DNA of 64,000 nucleotides. Source: Argopecten irradians. Taxonomy: Eukaryota; Mollusca; Bivalvia; Pectinida; Pectinidae. The position numbers and the translations under genes were made by a program. Below, in pieces: positions 13,841 through 25,296 of this stretch. The stretch covers positions 6,014,383-6,078,382 of the forward strand of contig NC_091139.1 of NCBI RefSeq assembly GCF_041381155.1. The letters are read 5' to 3'. How positions within the stretch are numbered: position 1 is the stretch's first letter; every line of letters starts with the position of its first letter. Below the pieces are notes generated by a model that saw only the letters and a program-made list of their open reading frames with translations, had not been told where the DNA came from and made no database searches.

Positions 13841-14210
13841 AAGTACAAGAGGCCCAGAGGTCCTTTAACTCAGTAAATATGACCAAAGTTAGCTCTTTTA
13901 GTCCCAGCTACTCCAGACTAGTCCCAATCTGATTAAAGTACAGATCCTTATTATCACTACGTACGTTTGATAAGAGGATCTGACAACATCCCATTAGGGG
14001 TCACGCTCTGGTGACCTTTTGAAAATATTGCTGCTGCCAGAATCATGTCTTGGGACGAAACAGTTTTAAAAAACAGTCAGAATTATTTAATGGACATAGT
14101 CATCTCGCCCAAAGACCACAACAAAGCTAAGTGTATATGTATACTGGGACGAAATGGCGTTTTCAATTGATGTAGGTAGGTGTAGAAAATGCAATATATA
14201 TGTATACCAA
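13840..14210. repeat. Dispersed repeat, copy 1
   Basis: The segment containing GACAACATCCCATTAGGGGT (about 13981) and, some 180 bp on, a segment ending GTAGAAAATGCAAT resembles 27785-28025, where GACAACATCTCATTACGCGT and GGAGAAAATGCAAT occur in the same order and at a similar distance. No coding capacity is visible, so this is a non-coding interspersed family of unknown class. Confidence 0.5.
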
Positions 14211-14449
14211 CAGTATACATATATATATTTCTTATAGTAATATTTTATCAATACCTACAGCTTTGCCTATGTCTAGGAACTTAGAATATCGATAATATCA
14301 GTATGCGAAAAAAAAATCGCCCATACGACTTTGTGTTCTGGTATTAACATCTGGTAAGGGAACACCAGTATCACATAAGGTTGATATACATTGTAGATAC
14401 AAAGTAATCGTTTAAAACATTAGCTTTTCGTTCATTTTCTACCATAATA

Positions 14450-15640
14450 GTATTATTAACAGGATATCTTAATGGGGATATTAGAAACTGTATCACAACC
14501 CTTTATTAAATTACGCAGAAGTTTCCAGAAATCATTTTGGTTGTTTTTGGCAAAATTGTCTAATAGTCCATTTACATTAGCGAAAAATAATTCCCTGGTT
14601 CTGCGTTTTAAATTATTGACATGATTTCTTTGCTTTTTCAAATTTATCTAAATTTAGCAATGAATAGCTACGTTTAAGATGTTTATGTAACCTATTTCTC
14701 ACTCTTATTTCATGTCATAATTCATATGTAAACACGGCTTATCATTAGGTCTTATAATGATATTTTTAGTGGGAATACAAACATGGGCATAGTTGAGTAT
14801 TTTTTCAGAAAATAATTTACATATATCATTACATGATTGAGCGCCTCTAAATAACAAACACAGGGACCTGGCATATTTTGTATAAGATCATTAAAGTATC
14901 GGTAATTAGCATTTTTATAGCATGGTCACCAGACCGAACGTAAACAATTATTAGTACTTCAACCATAGTGGCATAGATATCATGATCAGAAATATATCGT
15001 GGTCTACATATATCGATAACACCGGAAAGCTCTATTTCGCACGCATCGCTGACCAGCACGGGATCTAGTGACGAAGCGCGCGTTCGACCTACAAATGTAC
15101 ACGTGTAGGTTTGTGTATGACATTGGAAAAGGAATATGGACGTATACTATCACTAAGTATATATAAATATGTGACGGGTGTCTGAGAGTCATTAAATGTT
15201 CAAGTCTTCAACTATTACCACATGCCGATTTTCATCAAGTGCGGTTTCAGTGCAGTTTTCAAATTGTTCCCAAAAAGGATTTATACTATCATTGAGTCTG
15301 TAAACTGTGCAAAGGAGGTATGAGGAATTGTTAATGAATATTCTACCCATACGACTTCACCTGATGGAAATTCTAAGTCAAGAAAACGTTTGGCATACAT
15401 ATAATAAGATATATAGACGACAACACCTCCACAATAGGAATGTACACGGTCTGTATATCGTCATCAGAAATAGTGCTGTCTAAATGAGATTCGGTGATGC
15501 ATACTACGTGGAATTCACATGCAATGTTTTGGAGGTGAGTTATTTTATTTCTTAAGCTGCGAATATTTATGTGGAATATAGTCAATATATCAGTGTTTGT
15601 GCATTGACCGGGGTTTACATGTATATCCATACAAATTAAT
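14450..15640 (-). mobile_element. Degraded non-LTR retrotransposon (LINE): endonuclease and linker
   Basis: Read on the minus strand, pieces in the expected order of an APE-type LINE ORF2 appear. Near 15590 there is FHINIRSLRNKITHLQNI and VCITESHLDS (endonuclease start). Then comes an E.P-type segment LEFPSGEVVWVEY near 15350, VVIVEDLN (GDFN-like) near 15215, and SGVIDICRPRYISDHDIYAT with the SDH motif near 14990. The linker follows as IPTKNIIIRPNDKP near 14740 and NDFWKLLRNLIKG near 14510. Frames change several times and stops occur, so it is dead. Style suggests the CR1/L2/Jockey group rather than L1. No reverse transcriptase follows to the left, so the copy is truncated there. Confidence 0.75.
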
Positions 15641-15736
15641 AGTAAAATATGTAGGACTAGAATAAAGTTTGTATTACTGAAATAACCATGTATAACCTGA
15701 AATAGAAGAGTGTAAAATGAGATCTTGAATGGACAA

Positions 15737-16293
15737 TTAAGGTTTAAGACCCTGTTTAAGATATCATGTCTAAGCTGTAGTTGAACAAAACCTAAATATT
15801 GTCAAATTTTCCGGACAATTTATATGTGTATGCCTTCATAAAGTCGAATCCGGTCAAACCAGCGTTCCTGCTACATGCTATAAACACTAGTAAACATAAT
15901 GACATGGCTGTTTGGTGACAGAAATATGTACTGAACCCTGTGGACATGCAAAACTGAAAATTTACATTTTTTGCATAATTTGCCAAAATTTACAAACAAC
16001 ACATCAGATACAACCTATACAGAGTCAACAGTATATCTAGTAAGGTTAGTACGGATGCATAGACACTTTATAGTAACCATCCTCGATACTCCAGGGGTTC
16101 CGATCACTTACTATCTCTACACGTGTAGATATCGTAAGTGACGGAACCCCTGGAATATCGAGGATGTTTAGTAACTAAGGACATGTACATGTATATGTAT
16201 GTTATGCAAATACACCTAATAAGTGAATACAGTGATATACAATGTATAGGCATACAAAAACATCACTAGTTTAAACAGGGTCTTAAACCTTAA
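15737..16293. mobile_element. TTAA-flanked non-autonomous DNA transposon
   Basis: GGTTTAAGACCCTGTTTAA at 15741-15759 is matched by its exact reverse complement at 16271-16289. Each end abuts TTAA (15737-15740 and 16290-16293), as expected for a TTAA target-site duplication of piggyBac-type transposition. The 549-bp interior shows no transposase and itself holds a foldback element at 16075-16169. The superfamily call rests only on the TTAA and inverted ends. Confidence 0.6.
16075..16169. repeat. Foldback MITE, 95 bp
   Basis: Left arm (AACCATCCTCGATACTCCAG then GGGTTCCG, CACTTAC and TCTACAC) pairs with right arm (GTGTAGA, GTAAGTG, CGGAACCCC then TGGAATATCGAGGATG) over almost its whole length. 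The element is essentially one long hairpin. It sits inside the TTAA-flanked element at 15737-16293, so it inserted later or is part of it. Confidence 0.85.
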
Positions 16294-16299
16294 AATATT

Positions 16300-17225
16300 G
16301 AGAAGTTCATGGTTTTCATAAAAAAAAATACATGTAATTGTAATTTTGTGCGATAACTCAAATGATTGTGATGTGTGCGCATGTAGAAATTGCATGTAGA
16401 AACCGAGATATGTTCATGAGTATGTCCAATGTTACGTGGCTTACATATTATATCAAACAAAGAGAAAAACAATACAAAAAACTTACACGTGGTTTTAGGT
16501 TTTTTGAGAGGAGAGATATATACCGTTGCCGTTGGTTATAAAATTCTTGCCATGTCCCTGTGATTTATGCCAGTATAATTTCACATACGGGAATGTAAGA
16601 CTTTGTTAATAAGTCTTTAAATCTAAACAATACTGTATATATATATATAAATATATCGTATAAATGAAATGTTCAAAATGGACTTGCCTTTTGCCTTTAT
16701 AAAGAGTTGCAATTCGGAAGCTCAAAATTGTGTTGTCAGTTCGCCGGACTTCTCATGAACAATGGATTAGGCGGGAATATTCCGACCAACGGTCAGATCG
16801 AGTCTTTGAAGTCATGTGACTAAGCACGGTCGCTTATGATGAGCATAATATCTACATGCTGTATATCGATACGTGAACGCATTGAAATACACATTACACA
16901 TAGCCGTGAAGAAATACGAAACGTTATTTATAATTCTACGAGTTATCCCTGAATTTAATTTTGATCTTCTGCATTATACTGATTATATTCGCCCTCAACA
17001 GTTAATCTAATGTTTCACCATTTCCAATTATAATGTATACCTTGCCGGTTTTTACCTACAGAACAGACGTGTACATGATCATGTTAAAACTATCTCGTTC
17101 AGAAATAATTGACGCCTGCATGAATTAATATTACACAAACCAGTCTATGTTAAATATGAAATAAGTTAAAGCAGAAGAATATGTTAGATATAATGCCACA
17201 ACTGTCAAAAAAATGACCAATTGAA
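16300..17225. other. Intergenic DNA, nothing recognised
   Basis: AT-rich sequence with short TA runs near 16630. No gene, tandem repeat or long inverted repeat could be supported. Confidence 0.45.
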
Positions 17226-17283
17226 AACCATCAGGTTTGATGAATAAAGCTATGAAAATCATTCGAATGGACAGACAAATATG

Positions 17284-17420
17284 TCACAGGGACCTGGCAC
17301 GATTTTTGTAACTAACAGTATACATACATATATATATATATGTATATGTATTAAGATATTATAATATATATATATATATGTATACTGTTGGTTAAATTTT
17401 TTCGTGCCAGGTCCTTGTGA
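17284..17420. repeat. Palindromic MITE nested in a dispersed repeat
   Basis: TCACAGGGACCTGGCACGA at 17284 and TCGTGCCAGGTCCTTGTGA at 17402 are inverted ends. Pairing continues inward through AACAGTATACATA and TATGTATACTGTT to a central TA repeat. It interrupts sequence resembling 28560-28735: the left flank contains GGTTTGATGAATAAAGCT (also near 28565), and the right flank contains a CCTGCAGAA block (also near 28692). Confidence 0.75.
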
Positions 17421-17514
17421 AACATGTATATACACAGAAGCTACAACATAAGATGTAAGTCTTATTTTTTTTGGATGGAAACATACCTGCAGAAATCATT
17501 TTAAAACTAGAAAT

Positions 17515-17950
17515 TGTCCGTCGTCCGTCCGTCCGTCCGTCAGTAAACAATCCTTGTTATCGCTATTTCTCAGAAAGTACTGAAGGGATCTTTCTCAAAT
17601 TTCACGTGTAGGTTTCCCTTGGTCCCTAGTTTTGCATATTGCATTTTGGGATCGATCGGAAAACAACATGGCCGACAGGCGGCCATCTTGGATTTTGTCA
17701 TTTGAAGTTTCTTATCGCTATTTCTCAGAAAGCACTAAAGGGATCTTTCTGAAATTTCATGTGTAGGTTCCCCTTGGTCCCTAGTTATGCATATTGCATT
17801 TTGGGACCAATCGGAAATCAGCATGGCCGACAGGTGGAGGAAGCAGGGAAAGAAGGAAAAGCAGAGAAAAGATCAGTCTTACAAAGATCCAATAAAGTTC
17901 ACTCAATGGTGGGCGCCAAGATCCCTCTGGGAGCTCTTGTTATAACAAGT
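17515..17950. repeat. Reverse-oriented relative of the 155-bp repeat element
   Basis: A GTCC-rich run (17518-17541) is followed by two units of the 155-bp family in reverse complement (TTATCGCTATTTCTCAGAAA near 17557 and again near 17712). Next comes a tail reading AGAAAAGATC and GGTGGGCGCCAAGATC near 17918, the complement of the left border of the 11380-13290 element. The shared borders with only two internal units indicate the same dispersed family before array expansion. The open frame at 17759-17959 is an artefact of this repeat. Confidence 0.75.
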
Positions 17951-18049
17951 TATTATTAGAAAAACATTTCCCTGTAGATTATCTTCAAATAACATAACTG
18001 CATGAAAGCTGTAAAACCAACGATAAGTTAGTTATGACCATTTAAACAA

Positions 18050-18990
18050 TATATTTATGACATGTGTATTTGACCCCTGTGAACTTGAATATGGGTCAAA
18101 GTCATTCCTAGTATCTGACTTTATAGCCCATCCCCTGGACGTCTTATATATGAAATATGAAGATCCTAGACCTTACAGAAGTAATAAAATCAAATTTATT
18201 GTTAAAAACAGAACCTTTAACATTTTACCCTTACCGAAAACCGGTAGTTGCCATTTTTTGTAGTAACATGTAGAGACAAAAAGTTTACGCTTAAGATTAT
18301 CTGCAAAAAAAATATTATTGGATGAAATCTGTGAAAAGAACTGTTAGTGAGTTAAATGCATTTTCAAAATTTTAAGATATGACGTCATAGCGGCCATTTT
18401 GTTTTTTTGATGAAGATGAAAATCATATCAAACGTTAGAGAACATTAGAGGGGTCTTTTCTATAGCAATTGCAGACTATATTAGTCATTCAGTTCGACAA
18501 TATATAATATTATTAAACATTTTGGCGGGAATTTAGCAAAGATCAAAGGATTGTTTTTCATAATGGCATACAGCATTAACCGGAAGTGCTACCGAAAAAT
18601 AAAAAAAAAATAAATTCATCAGAATGACATTCTGCATCGATATGTAAAAAGAAATTTCGCAAAATCAAAAAAAAAATAAAAATTCGTGAACTTTGACCCC
18701 ATAGCGAACTTTTTTGTTTGACCTTTGACCTAATTGCTGTAATTAAAAAAAAAGTTAGTCTTCTATACGATCTACATAAAACATCAAAAATATTTGCTGT
18801 ATCTTAAACGGTGTTTGAGTTATGGCTGTTTTAAACTTTTTAGGTATGACGTCATGGCGGCCATCTTGGATTTTTGACCAACTGAAAAATGTTGCGGTCA
18901 CCCCTTCAACTCATGCCATACAATATAACAATAAGGCCATTGGCATACCTCTTACCATTTTGAAGATCTTTTGGACACAAAAAAAGTGTA
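18050..18990. repeat. Two related blocks with TATGACGTCAT and GGCCAT motifs
   Basis: TATGACGTCATAGCGGCCAT at 18378 and TATGACGTCATGGCGGCCAT at 18845 lie 467 bp apart in similar AT-rich surroundings. This suggests a degenerate tandem or duplicated dispersed repeat. No protein-coding signal is credible here. Confidence 0.45.
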
Positions 18991-19109
18991 GAAGAATAAT
19001 AAAAAACAGAACAAAAACAATAGGTCTTTTCACCAAATGTGATCTGAGCGGTACGGTAGATATTAAGAATAATCGTTATGTTTGTTTTGGACAATAATAT
19101 GTAAATACA

Positions 19110-20313
19110 TACGAAAGCCGATTGTGCTCATTTTGGTAGAAGAAAAAATAAATAAATTTCGCGTAATTACGCGAAACTTTTGGCGTAACTACGCAAAACT
19201 TTCGCGTAATTACACGAAACTTTTGGCGTTATAAAATTTCGCGTAATAACGCGACACTTTGGCTTTATTACGCGAAATTTTCGCGTTATTACCGAAAAAT
19301 ATTTTATATAATTACATTGTTTGAGCCCTCGGAAGCCACATTTTGATTCCGGAAGCCACATTTAATATGGACGAGCAAGAACTTTGTCATCTGTACACAT
19401 GAAGTTGTCCGGAATGCTGAAGTTCACTCAAAATAAATGTTGAAATATCGTTTAAATCTGAAAATTGTTTGCTTTCAATAACTTTTAGGTGTAAAGCTAC
19501 AATATACTCCCCTACTCACGTGCATCCACATACTTTTCATGTTCATTTTAGAATAGGTTCTGATTACCATTTTACACACAATTTATAAGAAGCATAAACG
19601 TTTGTGTTACGGCTTATGAATTTTTTTTGTTGGAAATCCAAATGTATAAGACAAAAATTTCCACTATCCTATGGTCACGCGGAGGTCTATGTATAGCATA
19701 CCTGGTATGTACTTGGATCATTTTTTAGAAACATCAGTTTAATATTAGTGTTGTGGCGTCATAGTCTCATCGATATTGGACTTTTAAATTCCACTATCAA
19801 TAGGACATTGGGTTCATCAGGGTAGTGTCTTATCGCCATCATTTTTCTTACTAACAAGCACCTCAAATAATCCTATTGACATTTTTCAGAGAAAATTATT
19901 TTCTTATACAAATTACAAACTAGAGGCTTTTGATTCGCTTAATGTGCATATAGGTAAAACATAAAATAAAGACTTCCGATTACGTAAATTGGGGCGGTAT
20001 AACATCATCAAACAAAATATTAATTGTTTAAAAGTTTCGCGTAATAACGCGAAAGCTTTGCGTAATAACGCCAAAAGTTTCGCGTAATAACGCGAAAGTT
20101 TCACGCTTAAGTTTCGAATAATTATGCGAAAGTTTTACGTAGCAACGCCAAAAAACCGCGTAATAACGCGAAACGTAATAACGCGAAAGCTTCGCGTATT
20201 AACGCCAAAAGTTTCACGTAATAACGCCAAAGGTTTCGCGTATTAACGCGATAGTTTTGCGTAATTACGCGAATTTTTTTTTCTTCTACCAAAATGAGCC
20301 CAATCGGCTTTCG
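19110..20313. mobile_element. 1.2-kb non-autonomous transposon with palindromic subterminal arrays
   Basis: The ends are long inverted repeats: CGAAAGCCGATTGTGCTCAT at 19110 continues through TTTGGTAGAAGAAAAAA to 19146. Its reverse complement, with one or two mismatches, occupies 20276-20313. Just inside each end lies an array of short palindromes of the form CGCGTAATTACGCG or CGCGTAATAACGCG joined by AAACTTT-like spacers (about 19158-19295 and 20036-20272). The roughly 740-bp interior has no recognisable coding sequence. No clear target-site duplication was identified. Confidence 0.75.
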
Positions 20314-20339
20314 CGGAATAGTTATGTACATGATTTTAT

Positions 20340-21067
20340 ATATAACTGTATTTTTCCTAATAATAGAAAATGGAAAACTATTGTAAAAATTTCTGTCTCC
20401 ACAAAAAAGAAAATTGTTTCAGAGAACGTATTTCAAATGATCATGATTTTTGTAAATTTAGAAATATTCATTACCAGTTAAAACCACACTGTTTATGGAT
20501 GATATCTAAGAAATATCCTGTTCTTAGGGACAAGATATATTTTATCATGAATCTAATTGTAAAAATGAGAAACGAAAATTCAACAAAACTTTGTCATAGA
20601 TGTGGAATGATTTTTTAGGATCTATCTAGCAACTATAGGGATAAATTATGGATGGATATAGCCAATATTCATGATTTAACTTTCATTCAGTATATACATT
20701 CATTACCTGAAGATGAAATAATATATAAACTCTTTGGAAGCGAACTAAAATTCAGATTACGGCAGAACGAATTAAGAAGATTTTAGAATTGTCTGTGTTA
20801 TAAATATTTACAATATGTTCTCTCTCTACAATAACTAATCTATTAGATTGTGATTGCCAATTTCCAACAAAGTTATTTATTCATCAAGTGTTTGAATGTC
20901 ATTAAATTATAATCATATTCAATGTAACATGAAAAGTTGTAATTACAATAAAGATTTTTTTTCTCATAATTTAATTTTGCATATTATGTCTTTATTTATA
21001 TAAATATTATTATATAATGATATTGTAATCTTCAGTTTGGAGGAAATAAAGACTATTATTATTATTA
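20340..21067 (+). mobile_element. 3' end of a degraded LINE
   Basis: The plus strand carries a C-terminal LINE-like tail: LCHRCG near 20600, then after a stop SSNYRDKLWMDIANIHDL and LPEDEIIYKLFGSEL near 20625-20745. This is the layout of the cysteine/histidine region and terminal helices of many mollusc LINEs. A non-coding stretch follows and ends GGAGGAAATAAAGACTATTA plus ATT repeats at 21038-21067, a microsatellite-type 3' terminus typical of CR1/L2/RTE elements. The copy is 5' truncated and broken; its family is uncertain. Confidence 0.55.
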
Positions 21068-21730
21068 CAAGCTAACCGATATTTACATAATATATAATTC
21101 ATTTTTCGTAATTTTCAGTCATGTGGACATGACGTACATATGAATTATTTTACATGATGAATAATTTGCGTGCCCCTGTGCTTGGGCTGAGGTGACCAAT
21201 ATTACATTTCACGGTCCCGGAATAGCAGTTGAGATGGGTTGTTTTTATCTTGTACATAAAATGTACGTTCCTTCCACATATTCATAATTCTGAATATAAC
21301 TGTCGAAGACAGCTATATCTGGTCCAAATTATCGATGAAAAGTTACATAATACATATGTACTATAAGACCATGATCGAGTGTATTGTGGGTAGCGATAGG
21401 CATAGGACGTCTCCTTGCAGGCGGTATATGGAATTTTCAAGTTATTATTTGCCTAGATGAAATAAATGATTTGTTTTAATGTCCAGGAGACAGGAGTCAT
21501 CTCGACTTTCCGTGTCAACACCAAAATAAAACTAACAGGCCTATTCAAGGACACGTCCTTGGCCTATGTACTGTAAGATACTGACCGTGTATATATATCC
21601 GATGTAAATCCTCAGATATATAATTATTTATTCTGTAGTAATAGAGCTACATGTACATGTAGCCCTCGCCAGATATTGTGAATAGTTTGAATAGGCATGT
21701 TTGCATGATATATTAAAAAAAAGTGAAAAC
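21067..21730. other. Intergenic DNA, nothing recognised
   Basis: No gene, tandem period or inverted repeat could be supported between the LINE 3' end and the tRNA-like scrap. Confidence 0.45.
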
Positions 21731-21734
21731 AAAA

Positions 21735-21800
21735 TTGCCGCCGGTGGTGAGAATCGAAAGATCAGAAGATCTGCACGTTAACACTAAGCCAGATTTCTGC
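21735..21800 (-). repeat. tRNA-derived SINE-like scrap
   Basis: On the minus strand, TGGCTTAGTGTTAACG (21776-21791) resembles a Pol III box A. CTTTCGATTCTCACC (about 21746-21760) resembles box B at about the right spacing, followed downstream by a T-rich tract. No full cloverleaf can be drawn, so a SINE head or pseudo-tRNA is favoured over a working tRNA gene. Confidence 0.4.
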
Positions 21801-22300
21801 TTTTTTATATACAGTGATTTTTTTTATAAGAAGCAGATAACATTGTTATTTTTTTGATGATGTATGATTGAGTATTTCCTAATAGGAAAAATAAAAATTT
21901 GTAAATGTAATGTGCATGTAGCTGTTGTTTCAGCATGAAGTAAAGTGAAAAAAAAATTTATATTTCTTTTATTTTTCCATTTTATCATACATGTATAATA
22001 CACAACATTATATCAATCATACTTCCACAAACAAACAGAAAAAAAACCCACACACGCAAAGACACACATACTCCTCACACATATAGTTAGTCATATAGAC
22101 AAAACACTGCACAAAAGACAACACTGAAACTGCATTTTACAAAACATAACAATATACATTAGAAAAGCATTTAGATTAAATTATATAGCTTTAAAAAAAA
22201 AAAAAAAGACTATGGTGGTCAACTACTTGGAAAAATATACATGGTAAAGCATTAAGAAAGAAAGGTATGGTGACATTTTTATTTTTTTTTTTTTAAATAA

Positions 22301-23263
22301 TCATGATAATTCTAGTAAACTTTGCCATTTTACCCATTTCCTGTCAAATTTAACTTTCAGTATATTATCACTAATTTGTATATTAAATTTCTGAATATTG
22401 TACTGATCTTTAATATGATTTATGAAAGCTGTGATGGATAATGGTGTTTTTAGACATCTGGACTTATATATATACCATTTAATCATAAGAACTATTTCAT
22501 TATCAATTTCGCTATTTGTTACTCTATTATGAAATCCGAAAAGCAATGTTTCTTTATTAAATCTAAAGGGAATTAGCAGAGCATCAATAAAATATTCCAA
22601 AGTGTTGTAAAACTCTTGAATTTTGTAACAGTTCCAAAATGCGTGCTCAATAGTTTCTATTTCATCATTACATAGCGAACAAAAAGGGCTTTCTGTAATA
22701 CCTAATCTAAAAAGATGAACATTTGTTGTAAGTATATGATGGTTTATTCTATACTGTAGCCACTGCAATTTTGTATTTTGAGACACAAGAAAAGGGGTTC
22801 TATAAATCATTTTCCATTTATCATTGTCAAAGTTAAAAAAGTCTTCCCATTTTTTCCGTCCTGTTGCAATAGTATCATTTGAACTGAGTATATTGTAGAA
22901 ATCTTTTGCACCTTTTTTACTCTTAAAAAATAATCTAAGATATATTGGCATATAAGGGAAATTTAGAGTTACATTTGTCAGATCATGATTGGCAATATAT
23001 CTTCTAACACTAGTAGCAATGCCTTCAAACTGGAGAAAGTTGATGTTTAAATCATACCGTTGACAAAATTCGTTGAAAGTATATAAAATATTATCTTTTT
23101 TTATGAAATCATTAACTACAGAAATCCCTTTTCTGTACCAATCGTGATAAAAAATACTTTTGTTTTCAATTTTGAATAAATTAAAATTTAATTTGAATAA
23201 AATGGGTGTTTTCAATAGTGATTCAACACATTTTTCCAGTGACGTATTTTTTTGTTCTAACAT
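22301..23263 (-). pseudogene. LINE ORF2 C-terminal domain
   Basis: A 320-codon open stretch forms the C-terminus of the LINE ORF2, including TRKPFLVSQ-like LVSQNTKLQWLQYRINH and the zinc-binding CSLCNDEIETIEHAFWNC. It ends at a stop at 22301. The same domain recurs, more decayed, on the minus strand around 33200-32750, where FCNLCNSERESIIHLFWEC is visible. Confidence 0.85.
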
Positions 23264-23274
23264 ATACCAAGCTT

Positions 23275-24911
23275 TTAAAACATCTTTCCAAAAAAGATTT
23301 TTACATTTTTTTCACAATAAAAAATATATTCATTTCCACAATATGCTAGTTTATTCAAATCAATAAATGTGTTAACAATGGTCTTATATTTACTATCTCC
23401 AGTGAGAAGTCTCCTTATCCATGTTAGTTTTAGAGAAGCAATGAAAGAATTAACATGCACCATATTAAGACCCCCTTCATAATATTTCTTAATTACCACA
23501 TCTCTTTTGATTTTGTCAGTTTTACCATTCCAAAGGAAGTTGAAAAGTTCTGAATTTAGTTTTTTAATAAAATCATCACTAGGATTAGGTAAAGAGATGA
23601 ACAGGTGATTGAATTGAGATATTAGTAGAGATTTAATAACATGTATTTTACCTATGGGTGTAAGGATTCTTCTTTTCAAAGACTGAATAAGAGATTTTAA
23701 TTTAACAAGTTTTTTATCAAAATTTAGCTTTGGTATACGATGAAGGTCAACATGGAATTCTATGCCAAGGAGAGTAAACTTAGTATTTCCCCATTTTAAA
23801 TTCCACTCAGGATAGAAAATTTCATCACTATATTTTTTATTGCCAATCCAAATTATTTGAGTTTTGCTAGAATTTATTTTCAAGCCAGATAATTTAGCAT
23901 ATTCTTTTAATTCTTTCATTGCTTCTTTAAGAGACAATTTTGATCCATCTAAAATAAGAGAGGTGTCATCTGCATATTGCGATATTAAAATTGGCTGATT
24001 TTCTACACTGATGCCTTTTATGTTATTATTATTTCGAATTCTGATGGCTAAGATTTCTACACAGAGAATAAATATATATGGAGAAATAGGATCTCCCTGA
24101 CGGCAACCACGTTTGATTTCAAAAAAGGTGAGAGATAGCCCCCTTGATTGACTGCTGAAATTGCACTATTATTTAAAATATTTACCCATTTTCTCAGACT
24201 ATCTCCTAATTTAAAAAATTTCAATACATTGTCCATAAATTTCCAATCAACTGAATCAAATGCTTTTTCAAAGTCAATGATAAGTAACATACCCGATAAA
24301 TCATTTTCGTCTGCAAATTGCATCAAATCATATAATCAATCTAGAATTTTCACCGATATATCGACCCGATATAAAACCCGTTTGATCTTTATTAATCAAC
24401 TTATCTAAAACAAGTTTTACTCTATTTGCTATTGAACCAGACCCAATTTTGTATATAACATTTAGAAGAGAGATAGGTCTCCAGTTTCTGAGAAATTACT
24501 TGGGCTTTGAGTTACCGATAATTTTCCATTACTATATTCAAAATTTAGTGATCTAACAATAAAATGACCTAAGAATTTCCAAAAACATTTAAAAAATTCA
24601 ACAGTGAAGCCATCCGAACCAGGACTTTTCTTATTTTTCATGTTTTTTAAAGTTTTTGCTGCTTCACTGTATGTAATAGGACCTTCTAATTTATTAGATT
24701 CAGAGTTATCTAACCTGGGTACTTCACACTGAAATAAGAAATCATCTATGCTTTTTTCTTCAATATCTGCATTATTACCAAATGAATAAATTTCTTCAAA
24801 AAAAGATCTAACTTCATTAAGTATTTCATCCTGTTTTGTAACTATTGTCCCATTATCTTTCTCTATTTTTGGAATGATTTTAGATGTAAAATTTCTATTT
24901 TCCAAATTCAA
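23275..24911 (-). pseudogene. LINE ORF2 reverse transcriptase region
   Basis: The region covers several frames. It has KKSPGSDGFTVEFFKCFW (finger, about 24640), RPISLLNVIYKIGSGSIANR (about 24460), GFISGRYIGEN, IDFEKAFDSVDW (motif A, about 24265), RGCRQGDPISPYIFIL (about 24110) and QYADDTSLIL (motif C with YADD, about 23965). KLSGLKINSSKTQIIW, LLGIEF, and NFLWNGK follow. Catalytic Asp residues of motifs A and C are retained, but frame changes separate them. Confidence 0.85.
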
Positions 24912-25296
24912 AAAGTAACTTGTTGGTTTTTCCCCCTCATCTAGCCATTTTGCTTTTGATCTTATAATACTCCCCTTGATTTTCTTTTCTCTTATTTTTT
25001 CATTTCTTCTTTCTTTTCATCCAATCGCATAAAATCTATATTATCTTGGTCTTCCAAAAGCTTAATTTCATCATATAATAGTTTTTCTTTTTTATCCTGT
25101 TGTTTTTTCTTAAATGACGAATAAGAAATAGTTTTGCCTCTTATTTCAAGTAATAGAGTTTCTAAAAATAGTTGATCATTAATTTGAAATTGTATATGGT
25201 CATCAGGAATTTGGTCAAGTTTATCTAAATTATATATTGGGACAGCATATTGTTTTTTTATGTCTAAAATGAGTTTCTCTATTGTTTTAAGATATT

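Noticed and set aside
14853-14868. CACAGGGACCTGGCA, identical to the end of the MITE at 17284
   Set aside because: It lies inside the LINE endonuclease/linker region without a matching opposite arm, so probably chance or a short conversion, not a second MITE.
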